In this document: positions 11,901 to 22,791 of the stretch, one piece after another
How the letters are laid out: every line of letters starts with the position of its first letter
How positions within the stretch are numbered: the first letter of the stretch is position 1
Source: Spisula solida
Lineage: Eukaryota > Mollusca > Bivalvia > Venerida > Mactridae
Assembly: GCA_947247005.1 (NCBI GenBank)
Contig: OX365949.1
Span: forward strand, 1,932,001-1,996,000
Direction: 5' to 3'
Length of the DNA: 64,000 bases
Program-made: the position numbers and the translations under genes
The notes under the pieces: model-generated
Databases searched by the model: none
What the model was told of the DNA's origin: nothing
What the model saw: the letters and a program-made list of their open reading frames with translations, nothing else

Positions 11901-13419
11901 TCTAAACAATATACCCGGTACTAGTATGTTGTCAAATCTAAACAATATACCCGTTACTGGTATGTTGTTATATCTAAACAATATACCCGGTACTAGTATG
12001 TTGTATACCCGGTACTAGTATGTTGTTATATCTAAACAATATACCCGGTACTAGTATGTTGTCATATCTAAACAATATACCCGGTACTAGTATGTTGTCA
12101 TATCTAAACAATATACCCGGTACTAGTATGTTGTTATATCTAAACAAACAATATACCCGGTACTAGTATGTTGTCATATCTAAACAATATACCCGGTACT
12201 GGTATGTTGTCATATCTAAACAATATACCCGGTACTAGTATGTTGTCATATCTAAACAATATACCCGGTACTAGTATGTTGTCATATCTAAACAATATAC
12301 CCGGTACTAGTATGTTGTATACCCGGTACTGGTATGTTGATATATCTAAACAATATACCCGGTACTAGTATGTTGTCATATCTAAACAATATACCCGGTA
12401 CTAGTATGTTGTTATATCTAAACAATATACCCGGTACTAGTATGTTGTCATATCTAAACAATATACCCGGTACTAGTATGTTGTCATATCTAAACAAACA
12501 ATATACCCGGTACTAGTATGTTGTCATATCTAAACAATATACCCGGTACTAGTATGTTGTCATATCTAAACAATATACCCGGTACTAGTATGTTGTTATA
12601 TCTAAACAATATACCCGGTACTAGTATGTTGTATACCCGGTACTGGTATGTTGATATATCTAAACAATATACCCGGTACTAGTATGTTGTCATATCTAAA
12701 CAATATACCCGGTACTAGTATGTTGTCATATCTAAACAATATACCTGGTACTAGTATGTTGTCATATCTAAACAATATACCCGGTACTAGTATGTTGTCA
12801 TATCTAAACAATATACCCGGTACTAGTATGTTGTCATATCTAAACAATATACCCGGTACTAGTATGTTGTCATATCTAAACAATATACCCGGTACTAGTA
12901 TGTTGTCATATCTAAACAATATACCCGGTACTAGTATGTTGTCATATCTAAACAATATACCTGGTACTAGTATGTTGTCATATCTAAACAATATACCCGG
13001 TACTAGTATGTTGTTATATCTAAACAATATACCCGGTACTAGTATGTTGTTATATCTAAACAATATACCCGGTACTAGTATGTTGTCATATCTAAACAAT
13101 ATACCCGGTACTAGTATGTTGTCATATCTAAACAATATACCCGGTACTAGTATGTTGTCATATCTAAACAATATACCCGGTACTAGTATGTTGTCATATC
13201 TAAACAATATACCCAGTACTAGTATGTTGTCATATCTAAACAATATACCCGGTACTAGTATGTTGTCATATCTAAACAATATACCCGGTACTAGTATGTT
13301 GTCATATCTAAACAATATACACGGTACTAGTATGTTGTCATATCTAAACAATATACACGGTACTAGTATGTTGTCTTATCTACACAATATACCCGGTTCT
13401 AGTATGTTGTTATATCTAT
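8992..13419. repeat. 4.4-kb minisatellite, 36-bp period, about 120 units
   Basis: The unit is 36 bases (AACAATATACCCGGTACTAG then TATGTTGTCATATCTA). Variants include GTCATA versus GTTATA, a 4-base AACA insertion, and shortened 22-base units in which the CATATCTAAACAAT part is missing. Because 36 is a multiple of three and two frames lack stops, the array yields open frames up to 272 codons on the plus strand and 249 on the minus strand. The unit-to-unit changes (CCC/CTC/CAC; TCA/TTA) alter the encoded residue as often as not, so there is no sign of protein-level selection. It is not a gene. Confidence 0.97.
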
Positions 13420-13991
13420 ATCATTCTCGTTCACCAGAGTATTCGTCACCTGTGATATCACAGTAGTCTTACCACTGATGTATGAGGATGACATCTTTGT
13501 GTTAACGTATGTTGTATGTTCATGCATTATATGAAGCAATCGGACGATTTAAACTGTTGAACTTCTTTTTTCATGGTCCATTGTTTTGCCTTTAGAAATA
13601 CCTTAAGTTAATTAAATTAGCACGGTGTTGCTAGGCGACACAGGTCAACTTATTCAGTAATTGTGTTTAGTAAAATGTCATGACTATCACGTACCTATTT
13701 CGCAAAAATGTTCACGTTTCTACATATACTAGATAGCTGTGAAAAAATCATTACTGCAGGACATCCGAAAGTTCCAAAAATAACACTTTCGCGTCAGTGC
13801 CAACAAAGCAAACACTTTCAACGCACGAGGCAATAATGGAAAAGTTCGTTAGCGTGTGTTGATAAAACAACAACATAAGTTTATCATCTTCAATATGCAC
13901 ACTCATTTTGTTTTTCTAAGAACAGAAATATCAACAATACATATATGACGAAATTCTCAAAGTAGTATTCACGTAGCCGTACTGGTTACAG
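13420..13991. other. Intergenic, no recognised feature
   Basis: Non-coding sequence between the minisatellite edge and the possible transmembrane exon. Nothing recognised. Confidence 0.45.
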
Positions 13992-14212
13992 TATTCACGT
14001 CACATCCTCCTACACATTTATGTCTTCACACTTATCCGAATGTTGTCACGATAGTAATTGGTGTGCTGGTTCCCCTGGTTCTGATTGGAGTCGGTGTGTT
14101 TCTAGTTTTTGTCTGGTACCGCCGTAAATATCTGGTCCAGCTGGTACATGGATGGGATTTCGCCAAATCCTTCAACCCTGCTTACTACAAAAGACAGTCA
14201 ACATTAACCCTG
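13992..14212 (+). CDS. Possible single transmembrane exon
   Basis: This open segment is bounded by an acceptor-like TTACAG (13990-13991) and a good donor CTG|GTAAGATA. It encodes about 73 residues: a Pro/Thr-containing stretch, a strongly hydrophobic helix (VTIVIGVLVPLVLIGVGVFL), a stop-transfer YRRK, then a polar tail with FNPAYYKRQS. That arrangement suits the transmembrane exon of a type I receptor. No partner exons are recognisable nearby, so it may be an orphan or relic exon. The product family is unknown. Confidence 0.35.
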
Positions 14213-14410
14213 GTAAGATATAGTACGTCTTGCCGCTTATCAACTACATACCAAACTGGTATATTTGAGCAAGTTTTTACTGATCACCAATTGTCTAGGT
14301 GATATAATACATACCTAACACTGTACATAGCCCACCCAACAGGCTCAGTATTTTTTTGGACATAATAAAGTTACTGGACATTGTTCAAACATTAAATCTA
14401 ATGTCTTTCA

Positions 14411-14857
14411 GTTACACTAAAGAAATCAGTTGCTAGTGGAACAGTAAGTTCAGTACCCGGTTTAAACATGTTTAGTCATTTTTCTTATAAAAATACGTTT
14501 AAATCAGCAAAATATATGTCAAGAGGTAATGCGCGCAAGTCCTGTTTGGCGGGAATATATGGCACAATATATATTATAAAATTCTAGTGAAAATTAAGGT
14601 TGCCTTTTTTCCAGTTTAGCACTAATTAAGTATATCTCACCTGAATTGACATAATACAATGGAAAACCGAATATGTTCCAGTGAACCCCACATGGTGTCA
14701 CACAGTGCTTCAACACACTGGGACACAGGCGTCCGTCATGTTATGTCCCCCAATAGACCCATTTCTTCCCAGGTACCACATGCCAACCCAAACTCTACAA
14801 CCATTCATTACTAGTTCCAAGTACACGTTGCCCATTTTCCATCATCATATATGGCTC
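14411..14857. repeat. Direct repeat block A (first copy)
   Basis: This 447-base block recurs almost unchanged at 16232-16679. It holds no convincing coding sequence; a derived frame at 16502-16756 is incidental. It is the left part of a segment that was duplicated in tandem. Confidence 0.9.
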
Positions 14858-15958
14858 TGACGTACGCTGTTCCATACCATAATATTCAACCTGAACTAGA
14901 TATTACGAAACAATAAATGTCACAATCAGTCCGCCATTGACGTCGATATAATTTAGGACGTCAGTCCTTAACCTCTGTGCAGGTTTAGGCAAACAGGAAT
15001 TTTACGTAACATTGTATATATCATTCATACAGTCATAATATTGTCCGCCCAACTAATATACGAGTAAGATAAGATACGTAACCGGATGTGTTTGAAATTA
15101 CCTCGTACGGATGTGCTCGAACTGTAAGATAATATTTGATTCATATATTATTTATAAGCTCGTCTTTTCACTTATTGAGGGAAGCTTAGCCACAAGTTTT
15201 TCGTTGGTGTTCATTTCGAAAAAATATCAAAGGTATTCACTTAACTTTGGAATACTCAAACGCGATCAAACAAGGTAGCCATGATGAACCTTAATCATAA
15301 TAACCATGTGACGTGTATGTCCAGAGTTATTTGACCTTGTTTGGACTTAAACTTAAAAATGTCATTTTTGTTGAGAATATTATGAGCCCCATTGTATTAA
15401 CAAGATGATATAATGCTGGTATTTGTTTTTCCACAGAGTAATTGTCCCTGATCACTTAGAATTGTTGCTTTTTGTCAAAATTCTCATCATCTCAAACAGG
15501 TACCAACTTGTTACTTAACATACTTGATAACAGTGGTAAGCCACTGAGGATTTCATTCTGTAGACAAGAAGAGATAACTCTTTCGATAGTTTTATAGAGT
15601 TATTGTCCATGTTTAACGTTTGCTTTAGGTAATCATTATCTGTCAGCTTCATTGACTTTAAACCCATACACTTGATCATAGTTAGATAAGAGGGTGTAAC
15701 TCTTACAAAGAAATATTTTAAAGGCGTTATTGTCCTTTTAACACTTAGACTTTTCACTATCATATGAGCTAGGGTTCTATCAAGTACAAGAAAGTCGAGC
15801 GTCAAGCGCTTGTGGGTGGTGCTCTTGTTTAGAAGTGCATTTGATGTATCGGTTATAGATGATTTCTTCAACTGATGTTGTCACACGAAGAACGTATTTG
15901 GATGATTTAGAGTCAATATTACAGACTCAAAGAAATAATGAGGTTGGTAAATATATTT
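14858..15958. other. Segment missing from the second duplicate
   Basis: About 1.1 kb lies between repeat blocks A and B here but is absent between A' and B'. It contains a 118-codon minus-strand open frame (15515-15871) with no recognisable family or splice signals, which I do not call a gene. Confidence 0.6.
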
Positions 15959-16236
15959 CGTATTTTATTCAAACCATATTTAATTAGCTCAAGGTACATA
16001 ATTTTTAGATGTACCATGGTGTCATCAATAATTTAGGGCAGTTAATTTTATGTTTGATTCCACGCGTGACTTCCACAACATCGCCCTAATCGAATAATAT
16101 TGTATAGACCTATTTTCATAAAACATAATAAAACCTAACAGAAAAATGACGATTCGTAATCATGTATACAGTAATTGTTTCACTCGTTGTATTAAAAAAA
16201 ATACATATCGCTTGCTCAGAATTAGAAGGTTGTTAC
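15959..16236. repeat. Direct repeat block B (first copy)
   Basis: This 278-base block recurs at 16679-16956 with only a few substitutions. It joins directly onto block A' at 16232 through the shared GTTAC. Confidence 0.9.
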
Positions 16237-16956
16237 ACTAAAGAAATCAGTTGCTAGTGGAACAGTAAGTTCAGTACCCGGTTTAAACATTTTTAGTCAT
16301 TTTTCTTATAAAAATACGTTTAAATCAGCAAAATATATGTCAAGAGGTAATGCGCGCAAGTCCTGTTTGGCGGGAATATATGGCACAATATATATTATAA
16401 AATTCTAGTGAAAATTAAGGTTGCCTTTTTTCCAGTTTAGCACTAATTAAGTATATCTCACCTGAATTGACATAATACAATGGAAAACCGAATATGTTCC
16501 AGTGAACCCCACATGGTGTCACACAGTGCTTCAACACACTGGGACACAGGCGTCCGTCATGTTATGTCCCCCAATAGACCCATTTCTTCCCAGGTACCAC
16601 ATGCCAACCCAAACTCTACAACCATTCATTACTAGTTCCAAGTACACGTTGCCCATTTTTCCATCATCATATATGGCTCGTATTTTATTCAAACCATATT
16701 TAATTAGCTCAAGGTACATAATTTTTAGATGTACCATGGTGTCATCAATAATTTAGGGCAGTTAATTTTATGTTTGATTCCACGCGTGACTTCCACAACA
16801 TCGCCCTAATCGAATAATATTGTATAGACCTATTTTCATAAAACATAATAAAACCTAACAGAAAAATGGCGATTCGTAATCATGTATACAGTAATTGTTT
16901 GACTCGTTGTATTAAAAAAAATACATATCGCTTGCTCAGAATTAGAAGGTTGTTAC
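16232..16956. repeat. Second duplicate A'B' with internal deletion
   Basis: A' (16232-16679) and B' (16679-16956) are fused directly. Compared with 14411-16236, 1.1 kb is missing between them. The join reads ATGGCTC|GTATTTTATTC. The original flanks read ATGGCTCTGACG and ATTTCGTATTTT, leaving only 1-2 bases of homology at the breakpoint. Confidence 0.9.
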
Positions 16957-17040
16957 TTATGACATTATAAGACTGGTGCGTATGTGAAATCTGCACCTAA
17001 AGGCGCTTCTTATGAGCCTATTTGCATGAAAATCGAAAGT

Positions 17041-17445
17041 GGTCATGTTTTCGTGCGTGCGTGCGTCCGTCCGTCCAATTTTGTCCGGACCATAACTTTG
17101 TTATGCTTTGACCAATCATGCTTATATTTGGCATGAATGTTTATCTCCATGAGGAGGCGTGTCCTGTCTAACTCCCTGGTACCTATCTCAAAGGTCAAGG
17201 TCACCGTTGGAGGTAAAAGGTCAAATTGAAGCTTGTCCGAACCATAACTTTGTCATACATTGACCAATCGTTCTTATATTTGGCATGGATGTTGACCTCC
17301 GTGAGGCGAAGTGTCATGCCTAACCCACAGGTCCATATCTCAAAGGTCAATGTCACAGATGGAGGTCAAAGGTCAAATTGAAGGCTAATTGAAGTTGAAG
17401 CCATTTTCAACGTGCGCCGAGGCTCGACATAATTTGCCCGAGGGC
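17041..17445. repeat. Dimeric interspersed repeat
   Basis: Two diverged units of about 150 bases, each containing CCATAACTTTGT, TTATATTTGGCATG, GACCTCC-GTGAGG-like and AAAGGTCAA-GTCAC motifs, follow a CGTGCGTGCGTCCGTCCGTC run. Sequences of this style are very common in bivalve and other mollusc genomes. There is no coding potential. Confidence 0.7.
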
Positions 17446-18236
17446 CCGAATTTCTAGTGAATTTTTGTCTACAATAACTTATATGTAATCATATGCTGAG
17501 GCACTGACCCAGATATATAGACGCGGCACACTTAATCGGAATCCAGCTGTGAGATCTGGGAGTGTTTACAAGCGTACTGTAAATTCTGATAGATAGGCGC
17601 TTTTAATTAATTTAGTGCCACGTTTGATGTACGCATTCAATAAATGTATGCCAAATAAAATGCCTCTTTTTTACAAGTATTTAGCTACACTATATGCATG
17701 TATAGTTACATAAGCTAATTTTGACATTTGACAAGATCGGCAGTATCAAAACGAACATAAAAAGTGCAAAGTCGATTTAAGCGTAAATATAGAATTTTAC
17801 TCCATATCAACACGCATAACACAAACAAGAGCCATGATCGTATAGTCGTATGGCATAATGGCAATTTTGCTCATATGACGTCCACAATATCATAATTTTA
17901 TATATAATTGGAGCATTTCATAAAAAGGATGTGCGAAACCGATATGTATGGAATCTACAATAAAAGGAAGGTATAAATCAAAATGCTGATCAATTAAATT
18001 TATAATTAATCACTATAAAGCTTAATTAGATATAAGGACATCATAAGAGCCAGCATATCATATAACAACATGTTAATTAAAACAATGACATTTCTAAAAG
18101 CATGATACGGAATTGAAACATAAAACACACTGCATGCCATTCTGCAGACATATATATATGGCTAAACATGTATATTAAAGTAATGATTATGACTAGCCAG
18201 TCATTAGATATTTAAGTAGCAGAAACATGGGGTGTT
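17446..18236. other. Non-coding; probably LINE 3' UTR in part
   Basis: AT-rich sequence downstream (in LINE orientation) of the minus-strand LINE ORF2. Some may be its 3' UTR, but I cannot place the 3' end. Confidence 0.35.
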
Positions 18237-18264
18237 TCAAAATAAGACGGCTTTAGCCAGCGTT

Positions 18265-21000
18265 TTAAACTGTTGAATAGAAGAAGAATTTTTTATGAGG
18301 AATATAATTCCATATTGAGGTACCAGAGAAAGCAAAAGTGTGGCGAAATAACTCGGAATTGGGTTTAGGACTATATAATTGGTATGTAGAAGATGAACGT
18401 AACAGTCGTGAATGAATATCTGCAGTAAATTTAAATGCAGATTTAAGATAGTCTGGTGCATCACCTCTGAGAGTTTTGTACATTTGAATAGCTTTCTGAT
18501 AGATAACGCGTTCATGAAATGTCATCCATTTGAGTTTTGTAAATAGAATACTTGAAGGAGATGAATAATCACACTCATGAATTACTCTAGCTGCTCTTTT
18601 CTGAAATTTTATAAGTATATCTTCAAGACTGCTGGTACAATTTCCCCATACAACACAGCAAAAGTCAAAATGTGGAAGAATATATGCGTTAACATGGAAC
18701 ACCTTCTAGAACTTTGCCAGGACAAGAATATTTGCCAGATATAAATGTTTTCTTGAATTGAGATAGGACTTAAACCAATTCAGTGTTGTAAAATGCATAC
18801 CATATAGTAATAGCTTTTGTAATAAAATATCATGGTTTACCAAGTCAAATGCTTTACTTAAATCAATGAACAATGTTCCAACTATTTCATTATGATCAAC
18901 AGCTGATATCCTTTCATCAAGCATTTTAATTAAAGCTGTTTGACAAGAGTGATTTTTACGGAGTCCTGATTGCCTGTCATACAGAAGTTTGTTGTCAGAA
19001 AGATAAGACTTTAAGCACTTGCTAACGTGTCTTTCAAGTATTAAGGAAATAACTGGTAAAATGGAAATAGGTCTATAATTATTTTATCATGTCTATCACC
19101 CTTCTTGAAGATTGGAATAACTTTTGCTGTTTTGAATGCGAATGGGTATTTGTTTGATTTTATACTACAATTAAATACAGATGTTAAAGCTGGTGCTATC
19201 GCTGATAATTTTAGATATTTGGCATTGATGTTATCAGTACCTGTCGATTTAGTGGGATCAAGGGATTTTAATTGGGTTTCAACAAAGTCACTAGTCAATA
19301 GTGGAATGGTAAATTTATCAGAATTAACTAACTTAGATTTGTTCAAGGTTTTTAATAAATCAGGAGGTTTGTATTTAACACTAGATTTATCAACAGGAAC
19401 AGTTTTATGAATGTTACAAAAATGGTCCTTAAATAAATGTGCAACTGAAGTTGGATTTGATATGAAATTTCCTTCACCATTATGAAGACATGGAGTTTGA
19501 GTTTTGGTACTTTCCAAACCAGACAACTCTCGGAGACCTTTCCATAACAGTTTTGGATTGTGTTTATTTATGTTTATTTGGTCATTATAATGATTATATT
19601 TTGCCCTGTGGACGATTGATTTTACTTTTGATCTGAACAATTTGTAATTACATATGTCTTGTTTTTTATGATAGTAATTTCGTTGTCTAATAGCAAGAAG
19701 TATATCAGAGTTAAACCAGTCTGGTTGCGGTAATTTCTTTACCCTTTTATGTCTGAGAGGAGCATGCTGTGGTAAAACTGACCCAAACAGTTCTATAAGT
19801 AAATCAGTACACTCATCAGGATCATCAACATTATTTAATGTAAACCAGGCTTGTGTGGTTAGATCATTGAGACAATCTGTTTCATTGAAGTTTTTGACAG
19901 ATCTGTATAAAATGTAATCATGGCAAGATTTTGTAGCTATGTTGTGATTACATTTCCTTGTAATAGCAACAGGATAGTGATCACTTAAAGCATATGGCGG
20001 AACATTTATTTCAACAATGTTACTAGGATTGTTACTGAAAACATGGTCTATTAAAGTTGCCGAACTATTTGTCCTTCTAGTTGGAGATTTTACAAGCTGG
20101 GTGAAATTCATATTCTCCATTGTTTGCATCCAAGATTTTGAAGTTGATACTTGTTTAAGTAAGTCATAGTTTAAATCTCCAATGATGATAGTTTCCTTTG
20201 TTTCATTGAATGATTTGTCTAGGCTGTCAGTGAAATGATTTAGCCATTTCACTCTAGATAAGGGTGGTCTATAAACATAACATAGAAGGAATGTCTTAGA
20301 ATTAGTGAATTTAAACTCTAACCAGAGGCATTCAACTGAATGAGACTCAAGATCAGTTCTATGAAAACAACAAATATGCTCCTTAATATAAACAAGAGAT
20401 GTTGGTAAAACATGTATGCCCCATGGCAGCTCAATAGTCAGAAATGGTTAAGGTCACAGTGACCATGCAAAGTTTGAAGATCCTAGGTCAAAGCGTTCTT
20501 GAGTTATTGAACAGAAACCATTTTATACGACCGACAGACCGAACGACCGACCGACCGAAAGACAGACCGACAGACATGTGCAAAGCAATATACCCCCTCA
20601 TCAAAGATGGGGGCATAATAAGAAGTCCTCCACCATTTGATGGCCTATCTTTACGAAATATAGAATAACCAGGAATTGAAAGCTCGGCATTTAGAACATT
20701 TTCATCTAAAAATGTTTCACTAAGACATAAACAGTCAATATTTAAGTTTTGGGACACTATAATCTTAATTTCGTCAAGTTTAGGACAAACATAATGAATA
20801 TTTAGATGTACAATATTTAACCCTTTATGGGATAACCATCGTTGGTTTGGGACTGAGGGAGGTGATAAATAGCTGTCTTTACTTGGTGTTTGAGCATTAT
20901 ATAGAGGTAAAGACTGAGAATTGGAGCTAAGCATGTCAATATTAAATGAATCATCAACAGGAGTAGAATTTGAAGAACTATTCAAAGAAGAAACAGACTT
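18265..21000 (-). pseudogene. LINE ORF2 (endonuclease-RT), broken
   Basis: Endonuclease start: GLNIVHLNIHYVCPKLDEIK at about 20.8 kb. After a 229-base insertion, motifs GDLNYDLL, LIDHVFSN and the catalytic SDHYPV follow. RT motifs VIPIFKKGDRHDK, YRPISILP (after a frameshift near 19080) and FIDLSKAFDLVNHDIL are present. Near 18705 the frame jumps from FKSYLNSRKHLY to IYSSTF-type sequence and then AYILPHFDFCCVVWG. The RT motifs B to D, including the YADD box, are therefore deleted. The C-terminal RAARVIHECDY ... IWNYIP region is typical of CR1-like elements. Catalytically dead. Confidence 0.85.
20391..20619. mobile_element. Short non-autonomous insertion in LINE endonuclease
   Basis: This segment interrupts the endonuclease frame between GGGLLI and IKEHICC. 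It starts AACAAGAGATG, contains GGTCACAGTGACC and an imperfect (ACCG)n run, and ends in ATGGGGGCATAAT. The same type of short repeat is widespread in bivalve genomes. No target duplication is obvious. Confidence 0.65.
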
Positions 21001-21221
21001 ATTTAAACTATCAATATCAGAATAAAAAACATCAACATTTGTGGTGTCAAAAAGAAAACCATCAACATTATTCTCATCAAAAAAGAGACAGGGGCAGTGT
21101 CACCCCAACTTGAAATATCAATTATAGACTCTTGGAAAAAAACATCTTCACATCTATTTTCTGCTTCAAAAACAAGGCAGTTATCAACATTAACATAAGA
21201 TAAAGTGTCCATGGAAATAGA

Positions 21222-21361
21222 GAAACTCGGGTCACTGTCCGGTGAGAACAATGTTATCAGGCGAGGTGATATCGTCCGGGTGGCGAGCCTTTGGCGAGTC
21301 ACCCCGGACGATATCGCCGAGTCTGATAACATTGTTCGATCCGGACAGTGACCCGAGTTTC
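21222..21361. repeat. 140-bp near-perfect hairpin (foldback)
   Basis: Two arms of about 66 bases are inverted copies with only a handful of mismatches. The left arm begins GAAACTCGGGTCACTGTCC and the right arm ends GGACAGTGACCCGAGTTTC. The arms enclose a short loop, and inner GATATCGTCCGG sequences also pair. There is no coding content. It looks like a foldback MITE that landed in the LINE. Confidence 0.85.
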
Positions 21362-21413
21362 TATTTATCATGCAACCAGCACCACGGAACAAGTAAGGGG
21401 CGAAATTCCTCAT

Positions 21414-22680
21414 TTTTTAAAGTTACAACCGAGTTGTGGGTTTTAGTAGATCCAGTAAACCCGCCGATTAACACAATTCAATGTGCTTCCGCGAAACAAA
21501 ATAGTTCTCAATTCTACGCTGCTTAACAAAAGAAATATTAAAAAATAAAATATTTCAATTATATATTAAGAACGGGAAACATTAGTAAATGGTATTACCA
21601 AATAACTACATTGTGTCATAATAGTAGAATAAAATTTCGCCCATGAACTTATGAAGTTTTTTGAATGAATCATCAATGACGTACGTGTGTGAACAAGGTC
21701 GTTTACTACGTCATAAATCCTTCTGTTATTCTTAACAATGCCTTGGAATAAATATAAACATGGACTATGTGAAACACTGGGTTGTTTGCGGTAACTGTCA
21801 GTGCAAAATTGAATTCCGGACGGGGGAAATAACTTCAAGAATGAACAGTTTATACAAGCTTACTCGTCTTAGTCAAGTTGGTGGGTGGAGAATGGCAGTA
21901 GGGAGACCTCAATGCTTGGAAAATCGATGGAAATAGAATATGGTAAGACATTGATCTTGTTGAAGAGCCTCTTATATTTTTTTATGTTTTACCTATGTAT
22001 GAACCATATGTACACTGAATCTAATAATGATTTAACTGACCCACTTAGTCTTAAGATTCGCCAAATATTTCCGACTTTTTTCCATTTTCAATGATTTTGT
22101 ATGCGCATCGTATCGAGTCTTCAAATGAGTTCAAAATTGCATTTTGACCAGTGTATTTGATGTGGAACCGTTGTCTATGCATACTCTTTATGTTTATTTA
22201 TCTTTGATGATCCTATGCCAGTGGATTTATGTGTGTTTATTGTTTATTTCAGGGCCTTTCCCAAACGATTGATCCGTGGATGACCCGTATGAATTCAAGA
22301 AAAAATACACTGGCGTAGCCCTACATGCTGATGTTGGTTGTAAATTTAAACTTTGAATAAATATTAGCTATCAAATGTATATTTTTGTAGTTTTCAATAA
22401 TATGTAGGTCAATTTTAGACGGAATGAGAAATGGGAAAATAGTCCGTGATTTGTGGGCGGAGCCAAAAAGTGTTCTCAGGCTACTAGCAGCCTATTGACC
22501 TGAGAACACATACTGTTCTCAGGTCATGTGTTATCAGGCAGTAACCATGGCAGTTGCATGATAAATGTCAAGATTAGATTCGTGACGGGTGAAATTACTA
22601 TTACCTACATTAAAATTATTATTATCAAATACTTTGGTTAGTATTAACATTTTAAGAGTTTAGTACATTTGGTTTGATGT
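21414..22680. other. Unassigned sequence between LINE ORF1 and ORF2
   Basis: About 1.3 kb without LINE coding signatures. It includes GTTCTCAGG repeats near 22478-22535 in both orientations (CTGAGAAC). This may be an inserted non-coding element, but I could not define its ends. Confidence 0.35.
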
Positions 22681-22791
22681 CTTCATCCAGGCAGGTACTG
22701 GCATATAAACCATCCCGTTGTTGTTTTCGTTGTTGTTGTTGTATCGCTTTGTTTGCCGATAGTTCGAGTGAACATTGTTGTTTGTAGTAGT

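Noticed and set aside
8992..13419. Possible CRISPR-like regularly spaced array
   Set aside because: Units are contiguous without spacers, and the genome is eukaryotic.
9230..13466. Long open frames (up to 272 codons) on both strands repeating a 12-residue unit
   Set aside because: They arise from a 36-base tandem repeat with no stop in two frames; unit differences change residues freely, and there is no start context, splice site or family.
15515..15871. 118-codon minus-strand frame
   Set aside because: No family resemblance, no convincing splice signals, and absent from the second duplicate; most likely chance.
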